A stretch of 64,000 nucleotides of DNA, taken from assembly GCF_026790065.1 (NCBI RefSeq), contig NZ_JALAMO010000007.1:432829-496828 (forward strand). Reading direction: 5' to 3'. The notes below the pieces were generated by a model that was given only the letters and a program-made list of their open reading frames with translations, had not been told where the DNA came from and ran no database searches. A program made the position numbers and the translations under genes. The DNA comes from Bacillus sp. N13C7 (GTDB taxonomy: Bacteria > Bacillota > Bacilli > Bacillales > Bacillaceae). Positions 9,167 to 23,957 of this stretch are shown piece by piece; within the stretch, counting starts at the first letter, position 1; each line of letters begins with the position of its first letter.

Positions 9167-10045
9167 ATGACCATTACACAATTAAGGGTTTTCGTAAAAA
9201 TAGCTGAAACGGGAAGCTTTACAAAAGCGGGGCAGGCGCTGAACATGACACAGCCGGCTGTCAGCCATGCGATTTCTGCGATCGAAGCAGAGCTTGATGT
9301 GAAGCTGATCATTCGTGACCGGCGCAATGGCCTGATGCTGACGGATACAGGAAAAAAGATTTTAGTCCACATCAGGGAAGTCCTAAAAGGCATTGAAAAA
9401 GTTGAGCAAGTCGCAGCCGCGGAAAAAGGGCTTGAACTGGGAACAATCCATATCGGCACATTCTCAACTGCTTCGGCTTATTTTATGCCAAAGCTGATCA
9501 GTGAGTTTAAACAAAAATATCCGAAATTGGAGCTTGTGCTGCACGAGGGAACTGTAAATGAAGTCAAGGAGTGGCTTCACACGCGAATGATAGATGTCGG
9601 CATCCTTCTATATCCAACAGAGGAGATGGAGTACATTCATTTGAAAAAAGATAAAATGGCTGTCGTGCTCAGGGACGATCACCCGCTTGCCAGTCACGCG
9701 TCCATTACGCTGAAAGAGCTTGACCATGAACCGATGATCGTCTGTGACGGCGGCTATGAATCACCTTTTATCGATATGTTCCGGCAGGCGGGTGCTACGC
9801 TGAACGCCGCTTTCACAGTCTATAACATGAATACCTCGATCAGTATGATCAGAGAAGGACTGGGCCTGGCGATTTTATCAGAAATGTCCATGTCGGGCAT
9901 GCCGCTGCCTGAGCATGTGGTGACACGGGATTTGGACCCGCAGGTATACCGTGATGTGCAGCTTGCTGTTCCGTCGATGAAGGAAGCTTCTCTGGCGGCT
10001 AAACTCTTTATTGAGATGGCGCAGGATCAGTTTGGGACAGAATAA
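9167..10045 (+). CDS. yvbU: LysR-family transcription regulator YvbU
   Basis: A 292-residue LysR-type regulator. The N-terminal winged helix-turn-helix covers residues 1-60 (FVKIAETGSFTKAGQALNMT, QPAVSHAISAIEAEL). An effector-binding domain of two periplasmic-binding-like lobes starts near residue 90 (IGTFSTASAYFMPKLI). It is transcribed away from yvbV and probably regulates yvbV or itself; the inducer is unknown. The ATG at 9167 lies about 15 bases from an AAGGAG at 9146-9151, longer than usual, but the next in-frame start would cut into the DNA-binding domain. Confidence 0.88.
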   Translation: MTITQLRVFVKIAETGSFTKAGQALNMTQPAVSHAISAIEAELDVKLIIRDRRNGLMLTDTGKKILVHIREVLKGIEKVEQVAAAEKGLELGTIHIGTFSTASAYFMPKLISEFKQKYPKLELVLHEGTVNEVKEWLHTRMIDVGILLYPTEEMEYIHLKKDKMAVVLRDDHPLASHASITLKELDHEPMIVCDGGYESPFIDMFRQAGATLNAAFTVYNMNTSISMIREGLGLAILSEMSMSGMPLPEHVVTRDLDPQVYRDVQLAVPSMKEASLAAKLFIEMAQDQFGTE

Positions 10046-10202
10046 TGGTGCCCAACTGTTCGTTTTATATTGTTCGAATTTCATCGAATCAAATTCTTTT
10101 ATTCCTGAATGCAGTTGTGTTATGGTGTGATAGAAGTCCTTTCGATCATGACTTGACAGCTTGAGGCTGTTTATTGATATCACAATTGCAAAGGAGAAAA
10201 AC

Positions 10203-11213
10203 ATGTCTACTCAACAACGCAAAGATACCTTGCTTTCTGTCTTGAATTTATCTCCGGTTGTTCAGGGAGGAACGATCGCAGAATCATTCCGAAACAGCAT
10301 GGACTTGGCGCGCCGTGCGGAGGAATGGGGCTATCACCGCTACTGGCTCGCTGAGCATCATAATATAGAAGGTGTCGCAAGCTCTGCCACCGCGGTCCTG
10401 ATCGGCCATATTGCCGGCGGCACAAAGAAAATCCGCGTCGGCTCCGGCGGCATTATGCTCCCGAACCACTCTTCACTGGTAATTGCTGAGCAATTCGGCA
10501 CACTGGAAACACTGTATCCCGGACGGATTGATCTGGGGCTCGGACGTGCTCCTGGAACGGACCAATTGACAGCACGAGCGCTGCGCAGAAATATCAACAG
10601 CGGTGAAGATTTCCCAGAGCAATTAGAGGAACTGCGTAATTACTTTAAACCGACCGGGAATGTGCGCAATCAAGTCCGCGCCATTCCGGGAGAGGGCATA
10701 GATGTACCGATTTGGCTGCTGGGATCAAGCGGCTTCAGCGCCCGACTGGCGGGCGAACTCGGTCTTCCATTTGCGTTTGCCGCCCATTTCTCACCGGCGA
10801 ATACGGTTCCCGCATTGGAGCTGTACCGCAATTCCTTCACGCCGTCAGAAGTGCTCGACGAACCTTATGCGATGGTCGGTGTTACCATTATCGCGGCAGA
10901 TACAAACGAGAAAGCGCAGCACCTTGCGACGTCGCATTATCAAAGATTTCTTGATCTTGTCCGCGGCACGCCGAACCAGCTAAAGCCGCCTGTTGAAGAT
11001 ATGGACCAAATCTGGAGCCCGTATGAAAAAGAAATGGTAAATGAGCAGCTGAGTTCGACGATTGTCGGCGGTCCAGAAGAAGTGAAAGCGAAGCTCGAAG
11101 ACTTTGTCAAAACGACGCAGGCTGATGAAATTATGGTCAACTCAGAAACCTTTGAACACGCAGACAGAATGCGCTCGTTTGAAATCATCGCAGATGTTTG
11201 GAAAAACAGATAA
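10203..11213 (+). CDS. yvbT: Luciferase-like flavin monooxygenase family protein YvbT
   Basis: A 336-residue protein of the bacterial luciferase/LLM flavin-dependent oxidoreductase family with a TIM-barrel fold. Characteristic segments are [17 protein letters not shown] near residue 40, [20 protein letters not shown] near residue 85 and [14 protein letters not shown] near residue 110. Such enzymes use FMNH2 or F420H2, but the physiological substrate of this group is unknown. The ATG at 10203 is preceded by AAAGGAG at 10191-10197 at good spacing; an upstream in-frame start at 10161 has no such site. The gene is monocistronic and convergent with araR. Confidence 0.88.
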   Translation: MSTQQRKDTLLSVLNLSPVVQGGTIAESFRNSMDLARRAEEWGYHRYWLAEHHNIEGVASSATAVLIGHIAGGTKKIRVGSGGIMLPNHSSLVIAEQFGTLETLYPGRIDLGLGRAPGTDQLTARALRRNINSGEDFPEQLEELRNYFKPTGNVRNQVRAIPGEGIDVPIWLLGSSGFSARLAGELGLPFAFAAHFSPANTVPALELYRNSFTPSEVLDEPYAMVGVTIIAADTNEKAQHLATSHYQRFLDLVRGTPNQLKPPVEDMDQIWSPYEKEMVNEQLSSTIVGGPEEVKAKLEDFVKTTQADEIMVNSETFEHADRMRSFEIIADVWKNR

Positions 11214-11220
11214 CAGCTAT

Positions 11221-11262
11221 AAAAAAAGCAATGTAGCGGGGAGATCCCATACATTGCTTTTT

Positions 11263-11264
<2 letters not shown>
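11221..11264. terminator. Bidirectional terminator between yvbT and araR
   Basis: AAAAAAAGCAATGTA (11221-11235) pairs with TACATTGCTTTTTTT (11250-11264). It has A and T runs on both sides, so it can serve both convergent genes. Confidence 0.9.
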
Positions 11265-12438
<1,174 letters not shown>

Positions 12439-12447
12439 TTATTCTAT

Positions 12448-12463
12448 ATTTGTACGTACTAAT
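12448..12463. promoter_or_regulatory. AraR operator 1 in the araE promoter region
   Basis: ATTTGTACGTACTAAT matches the AraR consensus at 14 of 16 positions. Its centre is 43 bp from that of the second box, about four helical turns, which allows cooperative binding and DNA looping as described for araE. Confidence 0.9.
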
Positions 12464-12490
12464 TAAATGAAATTTTCGTTAAATTTTAAT

Positions 12491-12506
12491 ATAAGTACGT
12501 ACAAAC
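12491..12506. promoter_or_regulatory. AraR operator 2 in the araE promoter region
   Basis: ATAAGTACGTACAAAC contains the invariant GTACGTAC core. It pairs with the box at 12448-12463 to repress araE without arabinose. Confidence 0.9.
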
Positions 12507-12517
12507 ACAAAGAGAAA

Positions 12518-12531
12518 TGTAAACGCTTTAC
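12518..12531. promoter_or_regulatory. cre-like CcpA site upstream of araE
   Basis: TGTAAACGCTTTAC matches 12 of 14 positions of the catabolite responsive element consensus TGWAANCGNTNWCA. It lies between the AraR boxes and the araE ribosome binding site, where CcpA could block transcription. Confidence 0.5.
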
Positions 12532-12554
12532 TCAACATTCGGGAGGGCAGGGAA

Positions 12555-13949
12555 ATGAAGAATACTCCAACGCAATTAGAACCAAATGCTCCTGTAACAA
12601 GAAGCCATTCAATGGGATTTGTCATTTTGATTTCATGCGCGGCGGGTCTTGGCGGCCTATTGTATGGCTATGACACGGCAGTGATTTCCGGCGCCATCGG
12701 TTTTCTGAAAGATTTATACAGCCTGAGTCCGTTTATGGAAGGTCTTGTGATTTCCAGCATTATGATTGGAGGAGTGGCGGGCGTCGGGATATCCGGATTT
12801 CTAAGTGACAGATTCGGCCGGAGAAAAATTTTAATGACAGCGGCCTTGTTATTTGCGGTATCCGCAATCGTTTCAGCGCTTTCTCAAGACGTGTCCACTT
12901 TAATCATTGCAAGAATTATCGGCGGCCTCGGGATTGGGATGGGCTCATCACTATCTGTTACGTATATTACGGAAGCAGCGCCGCCTGCCATACGGGGAAG
13001 CCTTTCTTCCTTATATCAGCTCTTTACGATATTGGGTATATCCGCAACGTACTTTATTAATCTCGCTGTGCAGCGGTCCGGAACATATGAATGGGGCGTC
13101 CACACCGGCTGGAGATGGATGCTCGCTTATGGGATGGTGCCGTCTGTGATCTTTTTCCTCGTCCTGCTTGTCGTGCCGGAAAGTCCGAGATGGCTGGCGA
13201 AAGCGGGCAAAACAAATGAAGCGTTAAAGATCCTGACACGTATTAATGGAGAAACTGTTGCAAAAGAAGAATTAAAGAACATTGAGAACTCTTTAAAAAT
13301 AGAACAAATGGGGTCGCTCTCCCAGCTGTTTAAGCCAGGTCTCAGAAAGGCGCTTATCATTGGCATCCTGCTTGCGCTCTTTAACCAAGTCATTGGCATG
13401 AACGCCATTACTTACTACGGGCCGGAAATCTTCAAAATGATGGGTTTCGGTCAAAACGCCGGATTTGTGACAACCTGTATCGTTGGGGTTGTAGAAGTCA
13501 TTTTTACTGTTATTGCGGTTTTGCTGATTGATAGAGTCGGACGAAAAAAATTGATGTCCATCGGTTCTGCTTTTATGGCTATTTTTATGATCTTAATCGG
13601 GACGTCGTTCTACTTTCAGTTAACAAGCGGATTTATGCTGATCTTCTTTATTTTAGGTTTTGTGGCTGCCTTCTGTGTATCAGTCGGACCGATCACATGG
13701 ATAATGATTTCTGAAATCTTTCCGAACCATCTGCGTGCGCGTGCTGCGGGCATTGCGACCATCTTTTTATGGGGGGCAAACTGGGCGATCGGGCAGTTTG
13801 TGCCAATGATGATCGACTCATTCGGGCTCGCCTATACATTCTGGATCTTTGCAGTGATTAACATCCTTTGCTTCCTGTTTGTCGTTACGATCTGCCCGGA
13901 AACGAAGAACAAATCGCTTGAAGAGATTGAAAAGCTTTGGATAAAATGA
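12555..13949 (+). CDS. araE: L-arabinose/proton symporter AraE
   Basis: A 464-residue major facilitator superfamily sugar permease with 12 membrane helices; it also carries xylose and galactose in B. subtilis. Sugar-porter signatures are present: GYDTAVISGAIGFL in helix 1, DRFGRRK in loop 2-3, PESPRWL before the central loop, DRVGRKK in loop 8-9 and the C-terminal PETKNKSLEEIE. The start at 12555 follows GGGAGGGCAGGG. Expression is set by the two AraR boxes upstream and probably by CcpA through the cre-like site. The gene is divergent from araR and ends at a terminator before the glycolytic operon. Confidence 0.96.
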   Translation: MKNTPTQLEPNAPVTRSHSMGFVILISCAAGLGGLLYGYDTAVISGAIGFLKDLYSLSPFMEGLVISSIMIGGVAGVGISGFLSDRFGRRKILMTAALLFAVSAIVSALSQDVSTLIIARIIGGLGIGMGSSLSVTYITEAAPPAIRGSLSSLYQLFTILGISATYFINLAVQRSGTYEWGVHTGWRWMLAYGMVPSVIFFLVLLVVPESPRWLAKAGKTNEALKILTRINGETVAKEELKNIENSLKIEQMGSLSQLFKPGLRKALIIGILLALFNQVIGMNAITYYGPEIFKMMGFGQNAGFVTTCIVGVVEVIFTVIAVLLIDRVGRKKLMSIGSAFMAIFMILIGTSFYFQLTSGFMLIFFILGFVAAFCVSVGPITWIMISEIFPNHLRARAAGIATIFLWGANWAIGQFVPMMIDSFGLAYTFWIFAVINILCFLFVVTICPETKNKSLEEIEKLWIK

Positions 13950-13965
13950 AAACGCTTTAAAAGAG

Positions 13966-13995
13966 CAGGCCCTTTCTATTGGAAGGGCTGTTTTT
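13966..13995 (+). terminator. Terminator after araE
   Basis: CAG-G-CCCTT (13966-13974, one bulged G) pairs with AAGGGCTG (13983-13990), followed by TTTTTG. Confidence 0.7.
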
Positions 13996-14116
13996 GTTGG
14001 GATGCACCTTTTGGCGTTTTCTGTATAAGATAAAGATATATAGGAAAAAATAATGCTGGATAATCGCCACGGCATGAAAACTCTGCGAATATTGTCGATG
14101 AATTGGCTCTTAACAG

Positions 14117-14145
14117 TTGAATAAACAATTCCACCCTGTTAAAAT
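14117..14145 (+). promoter_or_regulatory. Sigma-A promoter of cggR-gapA
   Basis: TTGAAT at 14117-14122, a 17-base spacer and TAAAAT at 14140-14145. It lies about 40 bases upstream of the CggR operator and drives the cggR-gapA-pgk-tpiA-pgm-eno operon. Confidence 0.85.
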
Positions 14146-14182
14146 AATTAAAGAAAGCAGAAATAATTTTTTTTGGCTATGA

Positions 14183-14218
14183 TGGGACGTTTTTTGTCAT
14201 AGCGGGACGTTTAATGTC
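14183..14218. promoter_or_regulatory. CggR operator, tandem direct repeat
   Basis: Two copies of GGGAC-N6-TGTC (14184-14198 and 14204-14218) are spaced as in the published CggR operator CGGGAC-N6-TGTC-N4-CGGGAC-N6-TGTC. The first copy has T instead of C before GGGAC. Position downstream of the promoter fits roadblock repression, relieved by fructose-1,6-bisphosphate. Confidence 0.92.
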
Positions 14219-14247
14219 CAGCAAAAAAAGGAAGGAACGTTTGAGTC

Positions 14248-15270
14248 ATGAACCAGTTAATACAAGCTCAAAAAAAATTATTGCCTGATCTTCTGGTCGT
14301 TATGCAAAAGAGGTTTGAAATCTTGCAGTATATCAGGCTGACAGAACCCATCGGGCGAAGAAGCCTGTCTGCCAGTCTCGGAATCAGTGAGCGTGTGCTG
14401 AGGGGCGAGGTTCAGTTTTTAAAGGAACAGAACCTGGTCGATATTAAAACAAACGGCATGACATTGACAGAAGAGGGCTATGAACTGCTTTCCGTTCTGG
14501 AAGATACGATGAAAGATGTTTTAGGTTTGACGCTTTTGGAAAAGACATTAAAAGAACGGTTAAATCTAAAGGATGCCATTATCGTATCCGGAGACAGCGA
14601 TCAATCCCCATGGGTCAAAAAAGAAATGGGAAGAGCGGCTGTCGCATGTATGAAAAAAAGATTTTCAGGCAAAAATATCGTCGCTGTAACTGGCGGTACG
14701 ACAATTGAAGCTGTCGCCGAAATGATGACGCCGGATTCTAAAAACCGCGAGCTTTTGTTTGTGCCTGCAAGAGGCGGTTTAGGCGAAGACGTGAAAAACC
14801 AGGCGAACACCATATGTGCGCATATGGCGGAGAAGGCTTCAGGCACTTACCGGCTTTTGTTTGTTCCGGGACAGCTGTCACAAGGCGCCTATTCATCTAT
14901 TATTGAAGAGCCTTCTGTCAAAGAGGTGCTGAAGACGATTAAATCAGCGAGTATGCTGGTTCACGGAATCGGCGAAGCTAAAACCATGGCTGAGCGAAGA
15001 AACACACCTTTAGAAGACTTAAAGAAAATAGATGATAACAACGCGGTGACAGAAGCGTTCGGCTACTATTTTAACGCGGATGGCGAAGTAGTCCACAAAG
15101 TGCATTCTGTCGGAATGCAGCTGGATGACATAGACGACATCCCCGATATTATTGCAGTAGCGGGCGGATCATCAAAAGCCGAGGCGATCGAGGCTTACTT
15201 TAAAAAGCCCCGCAACACGGTTCTCGTCACAGACGAAGGAGCCGCAAAGAAGTTATTAAGGGATGAATAA
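14248..15270 (+). CDS. cggR: Central glycolytic genes regulator CggR
   Basis: A 340-residue SorC/DeoR-type repressor of the gapA operon that senses fructose-1,6-bisphosphate. The N-terminal winged helix (about residues 25-80) includes GRRSLSASLGISERVLRGEV. The C-terminal sugar-phosphate domain begins near residue 90 and contains VTGGTTIEAVAEMM and FVPARGGLGED, typical of the SorC fold. Its own gene is the first of the operon it represses, downstream of the operator at 14183-14218. gapA follows after 46 bases. In B. subtilis the cggR-gapA message is cleaved, so that gapA is more abundant than cggR. Confidence 0.96.
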   Translation: MNQLIQAQKKLLPDLLVVMQKRFEILQYIRLTEPIGRRSLSASLGISERVLRGEVQFLKEQNLVDIKTNGMTLTEEGYELLSVLEDTMKDVLGLTLLEKTLKERLNLKDAIIVSGDSDQSPWVKKEMGRAAVACMKKRFSGKNIVAVTGGTTIEAVAEMMTPDSKNRELLFVPARGGLGEDVKNQANTICAHMAEKASGTYRLLFVPGQLSQGAYSSIIEEPSVKEVLKTIKSASMLVHGIGEAKTMAERRNTPLEDLKKIDDNNAVTEAFGYYFNADGEVVHKVHSVGMQLDDIDDIPDIIAVAGGSSKAEAIEAYFKKPRNTVLVTDEGAAKKLLRDE

Positions 15271-15283
15271 TCCCTCAATATAA

Positions 15284-16324
<1,041 letters not shown>

Positions 16325-16349
16325 TTTATAGCTGAAAAAAGGACCTGAC

Positions 16350-16378
16350 TTGGTTCTTTTGAATAGAAGCGCTATAAT
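16350..16378 (+). promoter_or_regulatory. Promoter-like sequence in the gapA-pgk spacer
   Basis: TTGGTT at 16350-16355, a 17-base spacer and a perfect TATAAT at 16373-16378. Transcription from it would begin near 16385, directly before the terminator hairpin at 16391-16420. An internal promoter before pgk is known in B. subtilis; whether it is this one cannot be told from sequence. Confidence 0.5.
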
Positions 16379-16390
16379 GAAAGCGGACAT

Positions 16391-16420
16391 GGGAAGGGGA
16401 CGGACTCCCTTTCCCTTTTT
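16391..16420 (+). terminator. Partial terminator between gapA and pgk
   Basis: GGGAAGGGG (16391-16399) pairs with CCCTTTCCC (16407-16415) with one G-U pair, followed by TTTTT. It explains why gapA messages ending before pgk outnumber the full operon transcript in B. subtilis. Confidence 0.85.
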
Positions 16421-16639
16421 CCATGAAGACCGGCTTTCAGAAAACGCTCTGTGATAGAGAAACGACCGCGTTATTGCAGCTTTGCCGGCGCTTTCGCCTG
16501 AGACCGCTGCCCTGGCTTCAGACGAACTGCCCTGTGCCGAAAAAGACTGCGATCTGCCCTAGCGGAGTTATCGCTTGACCAGGCGGTTTCACGTTTTTCG
16601 TGCTGTATGCAAACCATTTTGAAGGAGGATCTCCTAGGC
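16421..16639 (+). other. Long GC-rich untranslated spacer upstream of pgk
   Basis: About 220 bases without a credible gene between the gapA terminator and pgk. The stretch is richer in G and C than its surroundings, with several short inverted repeats (for example CGGCG-CTTTCG-CC around 16490-16500), so the RNA is probably structured. TTGACC occurs near 16575 but no good -10 follows it. The pgk ribosome binding site GAAGGAGGATC closes the region. Confidence 0.5.
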
Positions 16640-17824
16640 ATGAATAAGAAAACTCTCAAAGACATCGACGTAAAAGGCAAAGTTGTATTCTGCCGCGTTG
16701 ACTTTAACGTTCCAATGAAAGACGGGGAAGTAACAGACGATACACGTATCCGTGCTGCGCTTCCAACAATCAAACACCTTGCAGACCAAGGCGCGAAAGT
16801 CCTTCTTGCGAGCCACTTAGGCCGCCCGAAAGGCGAAGTGGTTGAGGAGCTTCGTTTAACTCCTGTCGCTGCACGTCTCGGCGAACTGCTTGGCAAAGAA
16901 GTGAAAAAAGCAGATGAAGCTTACGGTGATGCTGTTAAAGCACAAATTTCTGACATGAAGGACGGAGACGTTCTTGTATTGGAAAACGTACGCTTCTACC
17001 CTGGTGAAGAGAAAAATGATCCTGAGCTTGCAAAAGCATTTGCTGAGCTTGCAGAGGTATATGTAAATGACGCATTTGGTGCTGCCCACCGTGCTCATGC
17101 ATCTACAGCTGGAATTGCCGAGCATCTGCCAGCAGTTGCAGGTTTCTTAATGGAAAAAGAGCTTGACGTGCTAGGAAAAGCAATTTCTAACCCTGAGCGC
17201 CCGTTCACAGCAATCATCGGCGGAGCGAAAGTAAAAGACAAAATCGGTGTAATCGAAAGTCTTCTTGATAAAGTAGACAACCTGATCATCGGCGGAGGTC
17301 TTGCTTATACATTCGTTAAAGCGCTTGGCTATGAAATCGGTAAATCTCTTCTTGAAGAAGATAAAATCGAGCTTGCGAAGTCATTTATGGACCGCGCGAA
17401 AGAAAAAGGCGTTAACTTCTACATGCCTGAAGATGTACTCGTTGCAGATGATTTCTCTAACGATGCAAACGTGAAAATTGTGCCGATCTCTGAAATCCCT
17501 AGTGATTTAGAAGCAATCGACATTGGTACGAAAACACGCGAAACGTATGCTGACGTCATCAAAAACAGCAAACTTGTCGTGTGGAACGGACCGATGGGCG
17601 TATTCGAAATCGACTTGTTCGCTCAAGGAACAAAAGCGGTTGCGGAAGCATTGGCAGAGGCGAAAGATACATACTCTGTCATCGGCGGAGGAGACTCTGC
17701 GGCAGCGGTTGAAAAATTCGGCCTTGCTGACAAAATGAGCCACATCTCAACAGGCGGCGGCGCATCCCTTGAGTTTATGGAAGGCAAAGAGCTTCCAGGG
17801 GTAGCTGCACTGAACGATAAATAA
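16640..17824 (+). CDS. pgk: Phosphoglycerate kinase Pgk
   Basis: Glycolytic kinase that transfers phosphate from 1,3-bisphosphoglycerate to ADP; 394 residues, standard length. The N-terminal domain has [12 protein letters not shown] and ASHLGRPKG for substrate binding. The hinge and nucleotide domain show [17 protein letters not shown] near residue 200 and [14 protein letters not shown] near the C-terminus. The ATG at 16640 is correct because GAAGGAGGATC precedes it; the frame opens earlier but has no site there. It is cotranscribed with tpiA, pgm and eno. Confidence 0.98.
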   Translation: MNKKTLKDIDVKGKVVFCRVDFNVPMKDGEVTDDTRIRAALPTIKHLADQGAKVLLASHLGRPKGEVVEELRLTPVAARLGELLGKEVKKADEAYGDAVKAQISDMKDGDVLVLENVRFYPGEEKNDPELAKAFAELAEVYVNDAFGAAHRAHASTAGIAEHLPAVAGFLMEKELDVLGKAISNPERPFTAIIGGAKVKDKIGVIESLLDKVDNLIIGGGLAYTFVKALGYEIGKSLLEEDKIELAKSFMDRAKEKGVNFYMPEDVLVADDFSNDANVKIVPISEIPSDLEAIDIGTKTRETYADVIKNSKLVVWNGPMGVFEIDLFAQGTKAVAEALAEAKDTYSVIGGGDSAAAVEKFGLADKMSHISTGGGASLEFMEGKELPGVAALNDK

Positions 17825-21465
<3,641 letters not shown>

Positions 21466-21472
21466 TAAAATG

Positions 21473-21503
21473 ACCGCCGGGATTTTCTCTCGGCGGTTTT
21501 TTT
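21473..21503. terminator. Terminator after eno
   Basis: ACCGCCG (21473-21479) pairs with CGGCGGT (21491-21497), followed by TTTTTTT. It sits between the convergent genes eno and yvbK. Confidence 0.92.
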
Positions 21504-21509
21504 ATGCTT

Positions 21510-21971
21510 TCAAAGGTCCATATAAAGCCTCACCATATCACGGCATTGAATACCGTCTTCAAAAATCTCCTCCTCGTAGTGTCTGATAAAAAAATCATGG
21601 TCAATTCCTTGAAGGCGAAATCCGCATTTTTGATATAGAGACAGCTGATGGATGCTGGAATTTCCAGTGCCTATCTCAATCACCTTTGCTCCCATATGTT
21701 TCGCTTTTTCAATGGCGTCGCGGATAAGAAGCTTGCCAATGCCCTGTTTTTGCATTGTTTGTTTTACTGCGATGTTAACGATTTCTACCGTTTGCGGCCG
21801 AGTTGTGATGATCACGTATACACCGGCTAATTCGCCTGATAGATAGCCTGTGTAGCACTCTCCTCTGGCCAAATATTCATCAACAATTTCTATTGATGGG
21901 TCGGCGAGCAGCAGAAGCTCATACAGCGCTTGATCATAGTTTGTTGCTTTTTGAATGGTGAGATGTTGCAT
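21510..21971 (-). CDS. yvbK: GNAT-family N-acetyltransferase YvbK
   Basis: A GNAT acetyltransferase of about 153 residues. Motif A, which binds acetyl-CoA, is seen as QKQGIGKLLIRDAIEKAK near residue 80, followed by VIEIGTGNSSIHQLSLYQKCGF, the usual beta-5 segment. The acceptor is unknown. Two start codons compete: ATG at 21971 has AAGGTGG at proper spacing and is preferred. ATG at 21977, the annotated 155-residue form in 168, lies only about two bases from that site. Transcribed on its own, towards the eno terminator. Confidence 0.85.
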   Translation of the reverse strand: MQHLTIQKATNYDQALYELLLLADPSIEIVDEYLARGECYTGYLSGELAGVYVIITTRPQTVEIVNIAVKQTMQKQGIGKLLIRDAIEKAKHMGAKVIEIGTGNSSIHQLSLYQKCGFRLQGIDHDFFIRHYEEEIFEDGIQCRDMVRLYMDL

Positions 21972-22103
21972 GATCATTCCACCTTTTCACATTCTTATAG
22001 AGATATTTTCGTGATTTCCTCCAATTTCATACCATTCTATTATAAAATATGTAACATAGGAAATCTGTACAAAATAGTGGATAACAACTAGGAGGAAAGT
22101 CAC

Positions 22104-23918
22104 ATGTTTTGTAAGGAATGTGGTCAAAAAAATAATGAAGGGGCCAAGTTTTGTAAAGAATGCGGCACCCCGATAGGAGGAAGTAGCAGACAGGCACATA
22201 AAGAAACAGCAAGCACTGCTGAAACGAAGCAGGCTCCGAGAAAACCAATCCCTAAGAAAACCATCATGTTATGGAGCAGCATTGCCGCAGCGTGCGTGAT
22301 AGTATTCGCCGCATATAAAACCGGAGCGTACTTTACTTCAAAGGATAGGTTAGTCGACAAGTTTGAACAGGCTGTAAATGATGAGGATAAAGACCAAATC
22401 GCGTCTCTTCTTACGCCGGTAAATGACAAGCTTAAGCTTACTAAAAATAATGTAAAGCCGTTTCTTACATATTTAAAGGATCATCCTGACAAAAAAGATG
22501 AGCTTTTTGCATCGCTGCGTGCTGAAACAGCCCAAAAGGATATCGTATACGCGGAGAAAGACGGGAAAAGCTTGCTTGTTTTTGACCATTATGACTTAAA
22601 GGTAGCACCTGTTTATTTTGAAGTGACCAGCAATTATAAAAATACCGATCTATATGTCAATAAAGAGGATGCCGGATCTGTAAAGAAAGCGGATCAAGCA
22701 CAAACTCTAGGGCCGTACATCCCCGGCGAATATACAGTCTCAGCCAAACTGAAAAACGATGTAGTCGATCTTGTGAAAAAGGAAGACATACAGGCGGTGG
22801 GCGATAACAGCTTTCGTGTTGATCTCTCACTAGAAGCAGACGATGTGACATTCAGCTTAGCAGATGACATCAAGAGCGGGAAGGGAGACTTGCTGATTAA
22901 CGGCAAGTCGATTCATAAAGACCCGTTCAAATCTGTAACATACGGACCGCTTCTGACAGACGGATCCATGACGGCTTCAGTCGAGGCAGCATTTCCATGG
23001 GGGAAAACAAAAACAGCGGGCGTTCCGATCGATCATAAAGAAATGGAGTTAACGTTAATTCCTGATCAAGCTACACAGGAACAGATTATGAACACAATTG
23101 TCAAAACAACAAAACAATACTCCAAAGCGCTATCTGATGGGAATACAGCCGAGATGACAGAGGCAAGTGCCAATTGGAAGGCGGAGACGAAGGACACCGT
23201 CGATTCTATGAAAAGCGCGGATTCATACTTAAAAGATAGATACTTGGAAACTGATTTTGACCTGGACACATTTGCCCTCTCTCAGAAAAACGACGGAACG
23301 TGGCAGGTATCGGTAACAGGAAAAGAACTTCACCAGTCTTCTTCGTATAACGACTATACAAAATCTGAAATGACTGACGAAAGTCCGAGTTATGAATATC
23401 TTCTTTCATATGATAAAAAACAGAAAAAATGGATTTTTGAAGATGCAGAATCAACATTCGAATCTGCCGGTACAAATATAAAGAAAATCAAAAATGACAA
23501 ACCGGAGACGTACACATCCGCTTGGGCAGGCTCGAAAAACAAAAACAGCGAAAGCTCTGCAAGCGGTGATGTTACAGATGAACAAGTGACATTATTCATG
23601 GGCAGTTATCTGCAAAATCAGGCAGATGCCGTGAATCAAAATAATTTCTCACTGATGGAAGACAGCCTTGAAAAAGGCAGTTCCCTTTATTCCGACCAGC
23701 AGCATCTCGTGGCGAAATTAAATAAAGAGGGAACAACGGAAGACTTTAATAACTATGAAGTGAAAAGCTGGAGCCAAAATGGATCAGCGATTACAATTAA
23801 GACGTACGAAGAATTCTATATCACAAAATCAGGCGGCAGTCCAAAGCTCAGAACATATAATTGGACTTATACCGGCGTAGTGAAGAACGGAAGAATTTAC
23901 TTAACGTCGATTCAATAA
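22104..23918 (+). CDS. yvbJ: Zinc-ribbon membrane protein YvbJ (TcaA-like)
   Basis: A 604-residue protein with an N-terminal zinc ribbon (CKECGQKNNEG then CKECGTP, residues 3-23), a basic linker and one membrane helix near residues 54-75 (MLWSSIAAACVIVFAAY). A long hydrophilic extracellular region of about 530 residues follows. This architecture is that of the TcaA family, known in staphylococci for effects on glycopeptide susceptibility and wall physiology. The function in Bacillus is not established. GGAGGAAAG precedes the start at 22104. Monocistronic, with a terminator shared with convergent yvbI. Confidence 0.85.
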   Translation: MFCKECGQKNNEGAKFCKECGTPIGGSSRQAHKETASTAETKQAPRKPIPKKTIMLWSSIAAACVIVFAAYKTGAYFTSKDRLVDKFEQAVNDEDKDQIASLLTPVNDKLKLTKNNVKPFLTYLKDHPDKKDELFASLRAETAQKDIVYAEKDGKSLLVFDHYDLKVAPVYFEVTSNYKNTDLYVNKEDAGSVKKADQAQTLGPYIPGEYTVSAKLKNDVVDLVKKEDIQAVGDNSFRVDLSLEADDVTFSLADDIKSGKGDLLINGKSIHKDPFKSVTYGPLLTDGSMTASVEAAFPWGKTKTAGVPIDHKEMELTLIPDQATQEQIMNTIVKTTKQYSKALSDGNTAEMTEASANWKAETKDTVDSMKSADSYLKDRYLETDFDLDTFALSQKNDGTWQVSVTGKELHQSSSYNDYTKSEMTDESPSYEYLLSYDKKQKKWIFEDAESTFESAGTNIKKIKNDKPETYTSAWAGSKNKNSESSASGDVTDEQVTLFMGSYLQNQADAVNQNNFSLMEDSLEKGSSLYSDQQHLVAKLNKEGTTEDFNNYEVKSWSQNGSAITIKTYEEFYITKSGGSPKLRTYNWTYTGVVKNGRIYLTSIQ

Positions 23919-23920
23919 AA

Positions 23921-23957
23921 ACAACCCCATCGCCAGCTGGTGATGGGGTTGTTTTTT
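23921..23957. terminator. Bidirectional terminator between yvbJ and yvbI
   Basis: AACAACCCCATC pairs with GATGGGGTTGTT, with T runs in the plus direction and A runs that serve the minus direction. Confidence 0.92.

Noticed and set aside
16471..16896. Minus-strand frame in the gapA-pgk spacer and pgk start
   Set aside because: It overlaps the pgk start and ribosome binding site. The translation is rich in Ser and Arg with no recognisable domain, and no promoter or ribosome binding site points that way.
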